Source: a virus. From it: DNA of 23,833 nt. Below are positions 8,206 to 15,761 of this stretch, one piece after another. The notes below the pieces were generated by a model. It worked only from the letters and a program-made list of their open reading frames with translations. It was not told the DNA's origin and made no database searches. The DNA lies in IMG/VR virus record IMGVR_UViG_3300037264_001053, positions 1-23,833 of that record; one strand, 5' to 3'. How positions within the stretch are numbered: the first letter of the stretch is position 1; every line of letters starts with the position of its first letter. Both the position numbers and the translations under genes were made by a program.

Positions 8206-9095
8206 TGGTACAGGGCGTTGAGAACGATCTACTTAACATCAGTTATTATACAAATACGAGTGAAATTTACTTTGTAGAAGATAATAGACCTGTTGTAGAT
8301 TTAAATAAAAACATCCTAACTGTAGATAATAAAGCAATCTTAGCAAAGACTACAGCAGTCCAAGCACAAACAGATTTTGCAGCGCACCAAGGAGGGGGAG
8401 GTTCTGGTGTGCATGGCCTAGCTACTCCTAGTGTTGCTGGCTTCATGTCCGCTGCAGATAAAATAAAAATAGATGGAATACAGGCAGGAGCAAGTGTAAA
8501 TATAATTTCACCTACAGATGCCCTTGAGCTTGTAGGCAAGGGTATTACTACACTACATAGACATCCCGTTGTGGATACTGCTCGTAAAGGATTCATGTCT
8601 TTCGTAGATAAAGTAAAAATGAATGGTATAGAACTTTTAGCTGATGTAAATAATATTTCTGATATAGATGCTACTACTCTTGTTGGCGGCCCGTCTAGTA
8701 ATGCGACACTTTTACACACGCACGTACAGCCTTCTTTTACAGAAACGTTCACGCAGGCTGTTCACTTTACGCACGATCATACAGGATTACCAGGGATAAC
8801 ACCGTATACAGGAATAAATACATCACTATTCAATATCAGTAATGAAATAACTACTACTGGCCCTTTAGTAACTGAAGTTTATTCACAACCGTTCGGATTT
8901 CAAATCAGTGCTATGTGCTGTGGAATCCATACATTTGGAACAGTAGGAGCAGGCGGCGGATACAAACTGTTCCAAATAGAAAATGTCCAAGTTACGGCAG
9001 GAAACGTTGGAGTAGTAACATTCTCTATACAAGAAACAATTCCAACTGGTGGTTCTTGTAAACTTCGTGTTTGGTTAGCTGCAGGAGGATTGTAA
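8205..9095 (+). CDS. Tail fibre-like protein, paralogue 2 (two GFMS...LHxH repeats)
   Basis: The 296-residue protein starts with the shared module (MVQGVENDLLNISYYTNTSE, then NILTVDNKAILAKTT). After a Gly-rich hinge (HQGGGGSGVHG) come two copies of a roughly 50-residue repeat: GFMSAADKIKIDGIQAGA with LHRHP, and GFMSFVDKVKMNGIELLA with LHTHV. A TETFTQAVHF.HDHTGLPGITPYT segment follows, and a C-terminal beta domain that differs from its paralogues. Repeats of this kind occur in trimeric tail fibres, and HxH motifs coordinate metal in the T4 gp37 tip. Start and stop both overlap neighbours (TAATG). Fibre assignment is likely; receptor is unknown. Confidence 0.8.
   Translation: MVQGVENDLLNISYYTNTSEIYFVEDNRPVVDLNKNILTVDNKAILAKTTAVQAQTDFAAHQGGGGSGVHGLATPSVAGFMSAADKIKIDGIQAGASVNIISPTDALELVGKGITTLHRHPVVDTARKGFMSFVDKVKMNGIELLADVNNISDIDATTLVGGPSSNATLLHTHVQPSFTETFTQAVHFTHDHTGLPGITPYTGINTSLFNISNEITTTGPLVTEVYSQPFGFQISAMCCGIHTFGTVGAGGGYKLFQIENVQVTAGNVGVVTFSIQETIPTGGSCKLRVWLAAGGL
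9084..9088 (+). promoter_or_regulatory. Ribosome binding site deciding the start of paralogue 3
   Basis: GGAGG lies 6 bases before the ATG at 9095. An earlier in-frame GTG at 9071 would add eight residues not shared with the paralogues, so the ATG at 9095, which overlaps the preceding TAA, is chosen. Confidence 0.7.
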
Positions 9096-9982
9096 TGTCC
9101 CAAGGAGCAGAGAACGATCTATTTAACATTAGGTACTATCAAGAGTCTTTTTCTGTACTAGGTATTGTTGGCGGTACTGGGCCAGATAACGACCCTATAG
9201 TAGACCTTAACTTAAACACATTACTAGTAGATAACAAAGCTATTTTTGCAAGAGATACTGCAGATACGGTAACTTTAGATTTATCAAACCATATTGGGGC
9301 TTTTGGTCCATTAGAACACGCAGATGTAACAATAACTGACGCTGGTTTCATGTCATCTGCAGATAAGATTAAATTAGATGGAATACAAAATAAAGCACAG
9401 AATAATATCCTAGCTCTTGATGACGAATTATCTCTAATCTCTAGGAAAGATAGTATCTTACATCAACACCCACAGGTAACAACAACAGTTGATGGTTTTA
9501 TGTCTGCCGCCGATAAGACCAAATTAAATGGAATAGAAACTGGTGCGCAGGTAAACAATATAAATACGTCTCAAGCTTCGATATTAAAGGGCGGTGGACT
9601 AGCTGATACATTACATATACACGATCATGATTCAGGTACAGAGACGTTTACTCAAGCAGTACACGCTCTATTAGACCACACAGGTGTAACTGGAGTACCT
9701 GGCTTTCCTGGATTTACCACAGCAGAATCATATTTTATAAGCAGTGATGTATCAGGAACATTTGCAGTACAAATTTTTTCACATGCATATTCATTTGCGC
9801 CAGAACTTGTACAAGCAGGATGGAGGAAATTTAAGATTGATGATTGGGATTATGATGAATCATGGAAAATTGATAATATTGCTATTTCAGGTAACTCTGG
9901 TGTAGTAACCTTTAGCCGCGCAGGAACAGGACCAGGAGGATATTCATCTACTATTGGTTTGTGGCAGGGAGCGTTTGGATAA
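9095..9982 (+). CDS. Tail fibre-like protein, paralogue 3 (two GFMS...LHxH-type repeats)
   Basis: The 295-residue protein opens with the shared module (MSQGAENDLFNIRYYQESFS ... LNTLLVDNKAIFARDT). This copy has an extra loop (GIVGGTGPDNDPI) inside the module. Two repeats follow: GFMSSADKIKLDGIQNKAQ with LHQHP, and GFMSAADKTKLNGIETGAQ with LHIHDHD. The next segment (TETFTQAVHALLDHTGVTGVPGFPGFTTAESYF) is shared with paralogues 2 and 4, and the C-terminal domain (WRKFKIDDWDYDESWKIDNIAISGNSGVVTFS, ending GLWQGAFG) is closest to that of paralogue 4. It overlaps both neighbours by one base. Probable trimeric fibre or fibre segment. Confidence 0.8.
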   Translation: MSQGAENDLFNIRYYQESFSVLGIVGGTGPDNDPIVDLNLNTLLVDNKAIFARDTADTVTLDLSNHIGAFGPLEHADVTITDAGFMSSADKIKLDGIQNKAQNNILALDDELSLISRKDSILHQHPQVTTTVDGFMSAADKTKLNGIETGAQVNNINTSQASILKGGGLADTLHIHDHDSGTETFTQAVHALLDHTGVTGVPGFPGFTTAESYFISSDVSGTFAVQIFSHAYSFAPELVQAGWRKFKIDDWDYDESWKIDNIAISGNSGVVTFSRAGTGPGGYSSTIGLWQGAFG

Positions 9983-10872
9983 TGGCTCAAGGTGCAGAAT
10001 TAGATTTGGTGGATATTAGCTTCTTTACAGAAGATAGAGCAGTCTATTACATCAATGATAACGTAACATTTCAAGAAATAAATACAAATGTACTTACAGT
10101 TGATAATAAAGCCATCTTAGCCAGAAACACAGCCCAAACTGTAACAGCAGATTTAGCGGCACACATAGGATCCGTAGGGTTACCTGTACACGCAGGAGCC
10201 ACTACAGCGTCATCTGGTTTTATGTCGGCTACTGATAAGCTGAAACTAAATAACATAGCAACTGGCGCTAAAGTAGGTATTTTGTCGCCTGCTGATGCTC
10301 TAGAGCTAACTACACGTAAAGATACTTTTTTGCACCTACACCCTGCAGCTACAACAGCAGCAAATGGTTTTATGTCTGCTGTAGATAAGGTTAAATTAGA
10401 TACTGTTCAAACAGGTGCACAAGCAAATAGATTAAATGATGCCAACGCCTTAACACTAACAGATGGTTCTAATGCTGATTCTCTACATACACACTTTTTT
10501 GGTTTAATAACAGAGACTTTTACAGCAACAGTACATAATTCTATATCTCACGCAGGTATACCAGGTACAGCAGGTTTCACACCTTTTACTACAACGGAAT
10601 CCTATTTTCCAGGACCTTTAATAGACAATAGTACAGGCACTACTATACAGATATTTAGTCATACGTACCCGTTTCTTCCAGAAGTCCTTTCAGGGGATTG
10701 GCGCTATCTACATACTACAGGTTTTAATTCAAAAGATACGGCGTTAACTACAGGTTTTGCCATTTCAGGTAATGATGGTATAATCACGTATTCAGCGGAA
10801 GATACTAATGCTGGTGGCACGGATATATTAACTTTATCTTGTTGGCAAGGCGCTTACGGAATTACACCATGA
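9982..10872 (+). CDS. Tail fibre-like protein, paralogue 4 (two GFMS...LHxH repeats)
   Basis: The 296-residue protein begins MAQGAELDLVDISFFTEDRA with NVLTVDNKAILARNT, the clearest copy of the shared module. The start at 9982 overlaps the previous TAA; an in-frame GTG at 9961 gives unshared extra residues and is rejected. Repeats are GFMSATDKLKLNNIATGA with LHLHP, and GFMSAVDKVKLDTVQTGA with LHTHF. The tail (TETFTATVHNSISHAGIPGTAGFTPFTTTESYF, then TGFAISGNDGIITYS and SCWQGAYG) aligns with paralogue 3, so these two are the most recent or most exchanged pair. The end overlaps the next gene by four bases (ATGA). Confidence 0.8.
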   Translation: MAQGAELDLVDISFFTEDRAVYYINDNVTFQEINTNVLTVDNKAILARNTAQTVTADLAAHIGSVGLPVHAGATTASSGFMSATDKLKLNNIATGAKVGILSPADALELTTRKDTFLHLHPAATTAANGFMSAVDKVKLDTVQTGAQANRLNDANALTLTDGSNADSLHTHFFGLITETFTATVHNSISHAGIPGTAGFTPFTTTESYFPGPLIDNSTGTTIQIFSHTYPFLPEVLSGDWRYLHTTGFNSKDTALTTGFAISGNDGIITYSAEDTNAGGTDILTLSCWQGAYGITP

Positions 10873-11450
10873 GACATTTTTTTGGATATAAAGATGATGG
10901 AACGCTATTCATACAAATTGTGCACACAGGAGGACATGCAAATGATTGTAATATTGATGATCCAGACTGTACTCATGAATTAGCGCAAACTATTAGAGTA
11001 TCAGCACAAGCAGCGGCAGATAATAACGGGGTAACACTACAAGGCATAGTAGAGTATATCTGCCCTTGTCCATCATCTATGGCTATATGTAACTGCGTTC
11101 CAGCAAAGCGGGCAAACGCATATTACTGCCCTATTAATGCGTGTCTAGTAGATAAACCAGATACTCAAGTAGTAGTAGATGGCGTAACTATGACTAACTT
11201 GGCAGAGTTGATTAGACCACCAGGTTCCTTATTTACTGTAAAAGTCCTAGGAGAAACTATTAATGATGGCGAAACTGTAGAATTACGACAAGCATACCTA
11301 CATCCTACAACAACACACACACTTACTTTTACAAATGGCGTATCAGCAGAACTAACCTTAACCGTGCCAGCACAAGGATTAACAGGATTTTTTAATGTTT
11401 GGGGTAAATATGTCAGCCCTATTATTGTTTACGTTAAGGCATTTGCTTAA
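10869..11450 (+). CDS. Cysteine-rich protein inside the fibre cluster
   Basis: I do not recognise a family. The start is taken at ATG 10869, overlapping the previous TGA; an earlier in-frame alternative start at 10839 would only add residues inside the preceding gene. The 193-residue product has eight cysteines within residues 27-94 (NDC, PDC, YICPCP, AICNC, YYC, NAC), with a CPC and a CNC pair. The C-terminal 100 residues (TLAELIR-like helix, then LHP-containing strands such as TTTHTLTFTNGVSAELTLTV) look like a beta domain with none of these cysteines. Cysteines at this density suggest metal binding or disulphides formed after release. It lacks the shared fibre module, so it may be a fibre accessory, adhesin or chaperone; this is inference from position. 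Confidence 0.7.
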   Translation: MRHFFGYKDDGTLFIQIVHTGGHANDCNIDDPDCTHELAQTIRVSAQAAADNNGVTLQGIVEYICPCPSSMAICNCVPAKRANAYYCPINACLVDKPDTQVVVDGVTMTNLAELIRPPGSLFTVKVLGETINDGETVELRQAYLHPTTTHTLTFTNGVSAELTLTVPAQGLTGFFNVWGKYVSPIIVYVKAFA

Positions 11451-11461
11451 AGGATTGATGT

Positions 11462-13081
11462 ATGGGACTAGGCGCACACGGGGATCTATTCGACGTTAGA
11501 TTATACCAACAGATTACACCAGTCAATTACGTTGAGTCTAATGAGCCTCTGCGTGATATGATTGCTAACATCCTTATATTGGATGGAAAGCTAGCTGAAC
11601 ATCTTGCTAATCATCCTATAAGTATTAACGGAGGTGGAGGCGGGACTGTTAATACAACAGGAATTCTTAGTAGGTTTACAGATACATTTGACAACATTGC
11701 CGGAGGAGGTACCCCACCTACACCAGGAACCATTGGCACAGATATAGATGTCTTGATTTTTGCTGATGGTAATGATGAAAACCAAAAATTTGAAATAACT
11801 GTACCTCAAGATTACGCAGAAGGTGATCTTACATTCTACGTTCAATTTTCTATGAGCGGCACCGGTGGCGGTGATGTAGATTTTGATATCTCCGGTGAAG
11901 TTGCTCAAATAAATGGAACTATTGTTTCTTTTGGACCAACAACTGTGGGTTTAGTAGTTACTACTACCACAAATCCACAAGAACTAGCAATGTTCGTTTT
12001 AGCTTCAACTAGTTTTTCTGCTGGGGACCGTATTCGTATAGATTTTGAGCGCCAAGGATCCACAGATGCAAACGCAGATGATTTTAACCTTCTTGGAATT
12101 GACATGCGTTTTACAGGGTTCCTACTAGGAAATCGCGCCAGTACTCAAGAAATTAAAATAACATCTCCTACAGATGAACCATCAGCTACACCAGGGATTA
12201 TTGGAACAGATATAGATACTCTAGACTTTGATGCGGCTACTGATAGAGAAGAGAAATTCCAAGCAATAGTTCCTGAAGAATGGGATGGTGAGACTGATCC
12301 TGTTCTAAAAATTACTTACGCCATGTCCACAGCAGTTGGCGGCTCTATTGCACGTATAGCTACAGAAGGTGAAGTAGCTAATATATCTACAGGTGTTCAA
12401 ACATTAACGACACAACAAACTGACATCGCTGTTCCTGCTGATACTGAGGCAGAGCGTAGTGTATCTATACCATTTCCTGCTGGTTTGTTCTCCAACGGCT
12501 CTGTATTCCTTATTAAGGTAGCACGTAGAAATACAGGAGTGCCTAGCAACCATACAGGAAGTTTCAAGATATTAGCTCTTGAAATGATATTTAATACACC
12601 AGGTGTTGGAGGAACAACCGGAGGAGGGTTTACAGAAGAGTATCTTTCATCTGGTGTATTCGGAAACGTCTCAGGCGCTCCTACATTTGCCGTTGACTAC
12701 CCTGTATTTGCTAGCGATTTTGAAGTTCTTCATTCAATGCTAGGAACTGCACCGGCGGATCGAGTAGATATAGCTTTCCAAGGAAGGGTACCTGATGGGT
12801 TTAGCGAAATAGATGAACTTACTGTAAAGATTAAAGGATCAGGGGCATCACCAGAATATGTATTACGGGTTTACGCTGAAGGTTCTGGAGCTACACCTGT
12901 TTACGATCCAACATCTGGAACTCCTATAGCCGCTCCTGGTACACTAGGAACAGTAACTATACCAGCTAGTTCACTAAGCGCTCAGCCAATATCTGGTAGA
13001 GTTTTCCACGTTGTAGTAGAAGCCTATATTGATACTGGAGAGACTGTGTTTTCCAGCCTGCCCTATGTAAAGTACATTTAA
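11462..13081 (+). CDS. Large fibre-like protein, paralogue 5 with duplicated beta domains
   Basis: The 539-residue protein begins with the shared module (MGLGAHGDLFDVRLYQQITPVNYVESN ... NILILDGKLAEHL), then a Gly-rich hinge (SINGGGGGTVNTTG). Two tandem domains of about 140 residues follow, each opening PTPGTIGTDIDVLIFADGNDENQKF / SATPGIIGTDIDTLDFDAATDREEKF and then a long run of strands (about residues 75-215 and 235-375). A third, more divergent beta domain fills 385-539 (VDIAFQGRVPDGFSEIDELTVKIKGSG). It has no GFMS repeat. AAAGGA at 11449-11454 precedes the ATG at 11462. The design fits an adhesive fibre sharing one docking end with its paralogues. Confidence 0.78.
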   Translation: MGLGAHGDLFDVRLYQQITPVNYVESNEPLRDMIANILILDGKLAEHLANHPISINGGGGGTVNTTGILSRFTDTFDNIAGGGTPPTPGTIGTDIDVLIFADGNDENQKFEITVPQDYAEGDLTFYVQFSMSGTGGGDVDFDISGEVAQINGTIVSFGPTTVGLVVTTTTNPQELAMFVLASTSFSAGDRIRIDFERQGSTDANADDFNLLGIDMRFTGFLLGNRASTQEIKITSPTDEPSATPGIIGTDIDTLDFDAATDREEKFQAIVPEEWDGETDPVLKITYAMSTAVGGSIARIATEGEVANISTGVQTLTTQQTDIAVPADTEAERSVSIPFPAGLFSNGSVFLIKVARRNTGVPSNHTGSFKILALEMIFNTPGVGGTTGGGFTEEYLSSGVFGNVSGAPTFAVDYPVFASDFEVLHSMLGTAPADRVDIAFQGRVPDGFSEIDELTVKIKGSGASPEYVLRVYAEGSGATPVYDPTSGTPIAAPGTLGTVTIPASSLSAQPISGRVFHVVVEAYIDTGETVFSSLPYVKYI

Positions 13082-13084
13082 GGA
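13079..13084 (+). promoter_or_regulatory. Ribosome binding site of the lipoprotein gene
   Basis: TAAGGA overlaps the stop of the fibre gene and lies 6 bases before the ATG at 13091. This spacing favours 13091 over the in-frame TTG at 13085 and ATG at 13088. Confidence 0.55.
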
Positions 13085-13090
13085 TTGATG

Positions 13091-13324
13091 ATGAATAAAT
13101 TACATGTATTACTGCTATCACTTGTATTTTTAGTTCCAGGATGTTGCGGCAACTACGCTTTATACGTAAATAGTATGGAAAAGGATCTTCAAGAACTACG
13201 TCCTATGGTGGAAGACTATGTTCTAAGAGATGAAAGACTTAGCGATGCTGACCGTAAAGCTCGTCTATCCGTTTTAGATGAAATGGATAAGAAAACAGAA
13301 GTTGCTAAGAAGGATGTAGAATAG
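13091..13324 (+). CDS. Small predicted lipoprotein
   Basis: Residues 1-18 form a signal peptide with a hydrophobic core (LHVLLLSLVFLVPGC) ending in a lipobox-like VPGC, so C18 would be lipidated and the mature 59-residue chain anchored in a membrane. The mature part is highly charged and helical (NSMEKDLQELRPMVEDYVLRDERLSDADRKARLSVLDEMDKK), probably a short coiled coil. Small lipoproteins in phages are often outer-membrane spanins or superinfection-exclusion proteins. I see no partner i-spanin or endolysin here, so neither role is shown. Its TAG stop overlaps the next GTG. Confidence 0.72.
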   Translation: MNKLHVLLLSLVFLVPGCCGNYALYVNSMEKDLQELRPMVEDYVLRDERLSDADRKARLSVLDEMDKKTEVAKKDVE

Positions 13325-13695
13325 TGGCTCTTAACATAGATCCAGTACTTCTAAAAGAAAGTCTATTTAGCGCAGCAAAGGACGCAACAGAAGTGCACCT
13401 AGCTGAGGCGTTAGATGAGACTAAAGCGTTACACGTTAAGTATTTAGAAGAACTTAGAGCTTACACAGATAACCTTGCTGTTCTTAAATTAGAAATAGCT
13501 GAAGCGTCTACGCCAGAATTAAAGATGGTTAAACTGCAAAGCATTAAACTACAACAACGCTCTATTAACGGATTAGTAGACAGATATCAGATGATATTTC
13601 AACAAGAAGCTATAGAGCGTGTAAAGGAGGTACTGAAAACGGTGGCATTGACTATCGGGAAAATTGCTTTCTCGATGGCAATTGCCGCCGTTTAG
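13324..13695 (+). CDS. Unrecognised 123-residue helical protein with a C-terminal hydrophobic segment
   Basis: It starts at GTG 13324, overlapping the preceding TAG, with AAGGA at 13310-13314. Residues 10-100 are strongly helical and charged (HLAEALDETKALHVKYLEELRAYTDNLAVLKLEIAE), probably a coiled coil. The last 18-20 residues (VALTIGKIAFSMAIAAV) form a hydrophobic segment cut by the amber stop at 13693. Reading continues in the same frame (VGLAVDLEDVPTNEL...) into the next gene. On its own it looks like a tail-anchored membrane protein. It may work with the lipoprotein before it. I do not recognise a family. Confidence 0.68.
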   Translation: MALNIDPVLLKESLFSAAKDATEVHLAEALDETKALHVKYLEELRAYTDNLAVLKLEIAEASTPELKMVKLQSIKLQQRSINGLVDRYQMIFQQEAIERVKEVLKTVALTIGKIAFSMAIAAV

Positions 13696-13722
13696 GTAGG
13701 CTTAGCCGTTGACCTAGAAGAT
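13693..13722 (+). other. In-frame amber junction between two ORFs
   Basis: TAG at 13693-13695 is followed by nine sense codons (VGLAVDLED) that lead in the same frame to the GTG at 13723. No convincing Shine-Dalgarno serves that GTG; AGAAG at 13716-13720 is only 2 bases away. The hydrophobic segment runs across the stop. Possible readings are stop-codon readthrough, a recent nonsense mutation splitting one gene, a sequence error, or two genes that happen to be in phase. Confidence 0.45.
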
Positions 13723-14130
13723 GTGCCTACAAACGAATTAGCAGATAAACTATTTGATGATAAAGTAGAAATATCAACAGTAGCGGAGAAGGCTATGGCA
13801 AAAGTTAGCACAGAAATGGTTAATAAAGAAGCAAAAGATCTAAATGAACTTTTTGCAGATGGGTTTCAGGTATCTGACTTATTTAAAGCTATCACACATT
13901 TAATGGAAATAGCTGAGATTATGGAAGGAACTACAGGAGAAGAGAAGAAAGAATTTGTAATCTCTGCTTTCAAAAAATTCTACGATAAGCAAAACATAGA
14001 CCTATCTAGATGGGTTCCGCAGTGGCTTGAAAAGAAAATTATTAACGTAGCAATTGATGTTGCCCTACCTGCAGCTATTGATTGGATTGTTGATGCTACT
14101 AAAGGTAAACTACAGTTAAATAAGGATTAA
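13723..14130 (+). CDS. Unrecognised 135-residue acidic helical protein
   Basis: I do not recognise the family. The product from GTG 13723 is acidic and mostly helical (LFDDKVEISTVAEKAMAKVSTEMVNKEAKDLNELF), with a Trp-containing part (DLSRWVPQWLEKKIINVAIDVALPAAIDWIVDATKG) that could be an amphipathic or short hydrophobic helix near residues 100-125. The start is weakly marked, and the next in-frame ATG (13795) would cut 24 residues. It shares its frame with the preceding gene, separated only by the amber codon at 13693, so it may be the C-terminal half of a longer protein. AAGGA near its end serves the next gene. Confidence 0.62.
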   Translation: MPTNELADKLFDDKVEISTVAEKAMAKVSTEMVNKEAKDLNELFADGFQVSDLFKAITHLMEIAEIMEGTTGEEKKEFVISAFKKFYDKQNIDLSRWVPQWLEKKIINVAIDVALPAAIDWIVDATKGKLQLNKD

Positions 14131-14134
14131 CCAA

Positions 14135-15745
14135 ATGGTTATTAGTACCAATAGGTTTCATGAAAAAGGAGGAACAGATGTACCAGTTACAGATGGAGGT
14201 ACTAATGCATCTACATCTGCTGCTGCGCGTACTAACCTTGGTATTACTGTTTATGATTCAACAACACATGCTTCGCTTAACCACGAAAGCATAGCATCAG
14301 TACTTAGTCCTACAGAGCATGCTGCTATAGACCACTCATTAATTGAGAATCGTCCAACACCAGCAGGATGGGGCAATAATCGTCAAGTTTTAACGGGCAA
14401 TCTTACACTATTAAACACCAGTCCGGCTATTCAATTCTTAGATCCTGATGGTGTTGAAAGATATGTTTTCCTGCCTGCAGTTTCAACAGCTAATCCAATG
14501 TCCATTATATTTAACATTGGTGTTGTAGGCTGTTTGATAATATCAGCCCCCGATGGCGCACTATTATGCTTAGAGCCCGCGCAAGGAACTAGAATATACA
14601 CAGACGGATTAAACTACGCTATTGAAGAATTAGGAGATATTTTTTCAATTTTAACAATTTCTCAGACGTACCCATTTGGAGGCAGGATTAACTTAAATGG
14701 AGATTATCTTTGGGCTAAAGGTAAAACTGATGATACGCCTACTGGAGCGGATGTTACTAACAATTATCATCCAGCCACTCGTGATGGTACACTACTTAAC
14801 ATCTCGTGGATATCAGACACTTTGCAAGATGGTAATTATTTTACTGTTCGTGTAAATAGTGTAGTTACTGGGTTTACTGGAACACTTTATGGATTTTCTG
14901 GAGTGACTAAAGTATTTGGTTCAGGAGGCGCTTCATCTGTAGTTTCTGTTAATGCCGGCGATAGTATATCTATGTTAGAGGCTGGAAACGGTACCCTTCC
15001 TCAGGATATAAACGTAACTTTAGGCGTTCATTCGAGTGGAGGACAAACTTATTGTTGGGGAGGTGATCCTGGTGGTGTAGGAGCACATTTCGTAACTAAT
15101 GAACTTGCAGGTACAAGTATAGGAACTCCAGGAATAAATCAATCTACAGAACACACTGTAGTAAGTGCTAGTACTGCTGTAATACTTGGGTACACTACAC
15201 AGAGCGGCAATGGAACTACACAACTTAAACTTGTTAAAAACGGTGTTGTAGCAGAAACCTTTTTTATAGCCGCTGGAACTGGTGTGGTTGCGCTATCTAC
15301 CGCTTTTAGTGCCGGGGATACTATAGCAGTAGAATATGATGCCGGAACAGCGCCTGCGGACGCTACAGTAGTAGTAGAATTAATTACCCAAGGACAGCTA
15401 TACTTCTTTGGAGGAAATACAGGCGCTACTAGTGCTTTCTATAAAGTTAACGCTATATCTGCAGATGCTGTAACTTCAACAACTTTTAACCAAGCCAATT
15501 CTGTAAACGTAATGCACAGCGGAACATTAAAAGTTTCGTGGCGATCTGCAGGTACTGGTACAGGACAGTTTCAGCTTGTTAAGGATGGAGTATCTGCAGA
15601 ATTATTTGGGAATATGGCTACGACTTCTGGAGTAGCTACATTAACTACAACTGTACGCTCTGGAGATAAGGTTGGTATTAGAGAAGGCTCTGGCGCGGGT
15701 ACAGATGCTGGGGCTACTACATTAATTTTAGCTGTTGAGCAGTAA
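14135..15745 (+). CDS. Fibre-like protein with GGT..AARTNLG motif and three C-terminal domain repeats
   Basis: Probable tail fibre or receptor-binding protein of 536 residues. Residues 16-36 (VPVTDGGTNASTSAAARTNL) carry the GGT-x-AA-x-ARTNLG motif found at trimerising segments of many phage tail fibres, such as lambda-type side fibres. A middle domain (about 75-190) includes VLTGNLTLLNTSPAIQFLDPDG and a globular part. The C-terminus has three tandem beta domains of about 115 residues, starting near DYLWAKGKTDD, TYCWGGDPGG and LYFFGGNTGATS. The second and third are the most alike (TTQLKLVKNGVVAETFF / TGQFQLVKDGVSAELFG). It lacks the shared module of the five paralogues, so it would attach differently. 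AAGGA at 14122-14126 precedes the ATG. Confidence 0.8.
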   Translation: MVISTNRFHEKGGTDVPVTDGGTNASTSAAARTNLGITVYDSTTHASLNHESIASVLSPTEHAAIDHSLIENRPTPAGWGNNRQVLTGNLTLLNTSPAIQFLDPDGVERYVFLPAVSTANPMSIIFNIGVVGCLIISAPDGALLCLEPAQGTRIYTDGLNYAIEELGDIFSILTISQTYPFGGRINLNGDYLWAKGKTDDTPTGADVTNNYHPATRDGTLLNISWISDTLQDGNYFTVRVNSVVTGFTGTLYGFSGVTKVFGSGGASSVVSVNAGDSISMLEAGNGTLPQDINVTLGVHSSGGQTYCWGGDPGGVGAHFVTNELAGTSIGTPGINQSTEHTVVSASTAVILGYTTQSGNGTTQLKLVKNGVVAETFFIAAGTGVVALSTAFSAGDTIAVEYDAGTAPADATVVVELITQGQLYFFGGNTGATSAFYKVNAISADAVTSTTFNQANSVNVMHSGTLKVSWRSAGTGTGQFQLVKDGVSAELFGNMATTSGVATLTTTVRSGDKVGIREGSGAGTDAGATTLILAVEQ

Positions 15746-15750
15746 TGATA

Positions 15751-15755
15751 GGAGG
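15751..15755 (+). promoter_or_regulatory. Strong ribosome binding site
   Basis: GGAGG sits 6 bases before the ATG at 15762 in a 16-base gap, marking a fresh translation start after the fibre gene. Confidence 0.65.
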
Positions 15756-15761
15756 TATTAG

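Noticed and set aside
8267-8752. 161-residue minus-strand ORF
   Set aside because: Mirror of the repeat-bearing fibre gene; the same antisense frame reappears in the paralogues at 9139-9351 and 10071-10256, as expected for a shadow of repeated coding sequence.
13322-13695. General reassignment of TAG to an amino acid
   Set aside because: TAG ends several well-defined genes here (2338, 6609, 13324), and reading through them does not give sensible extensions; only the 13693 TAG has a long in-frame continuation.
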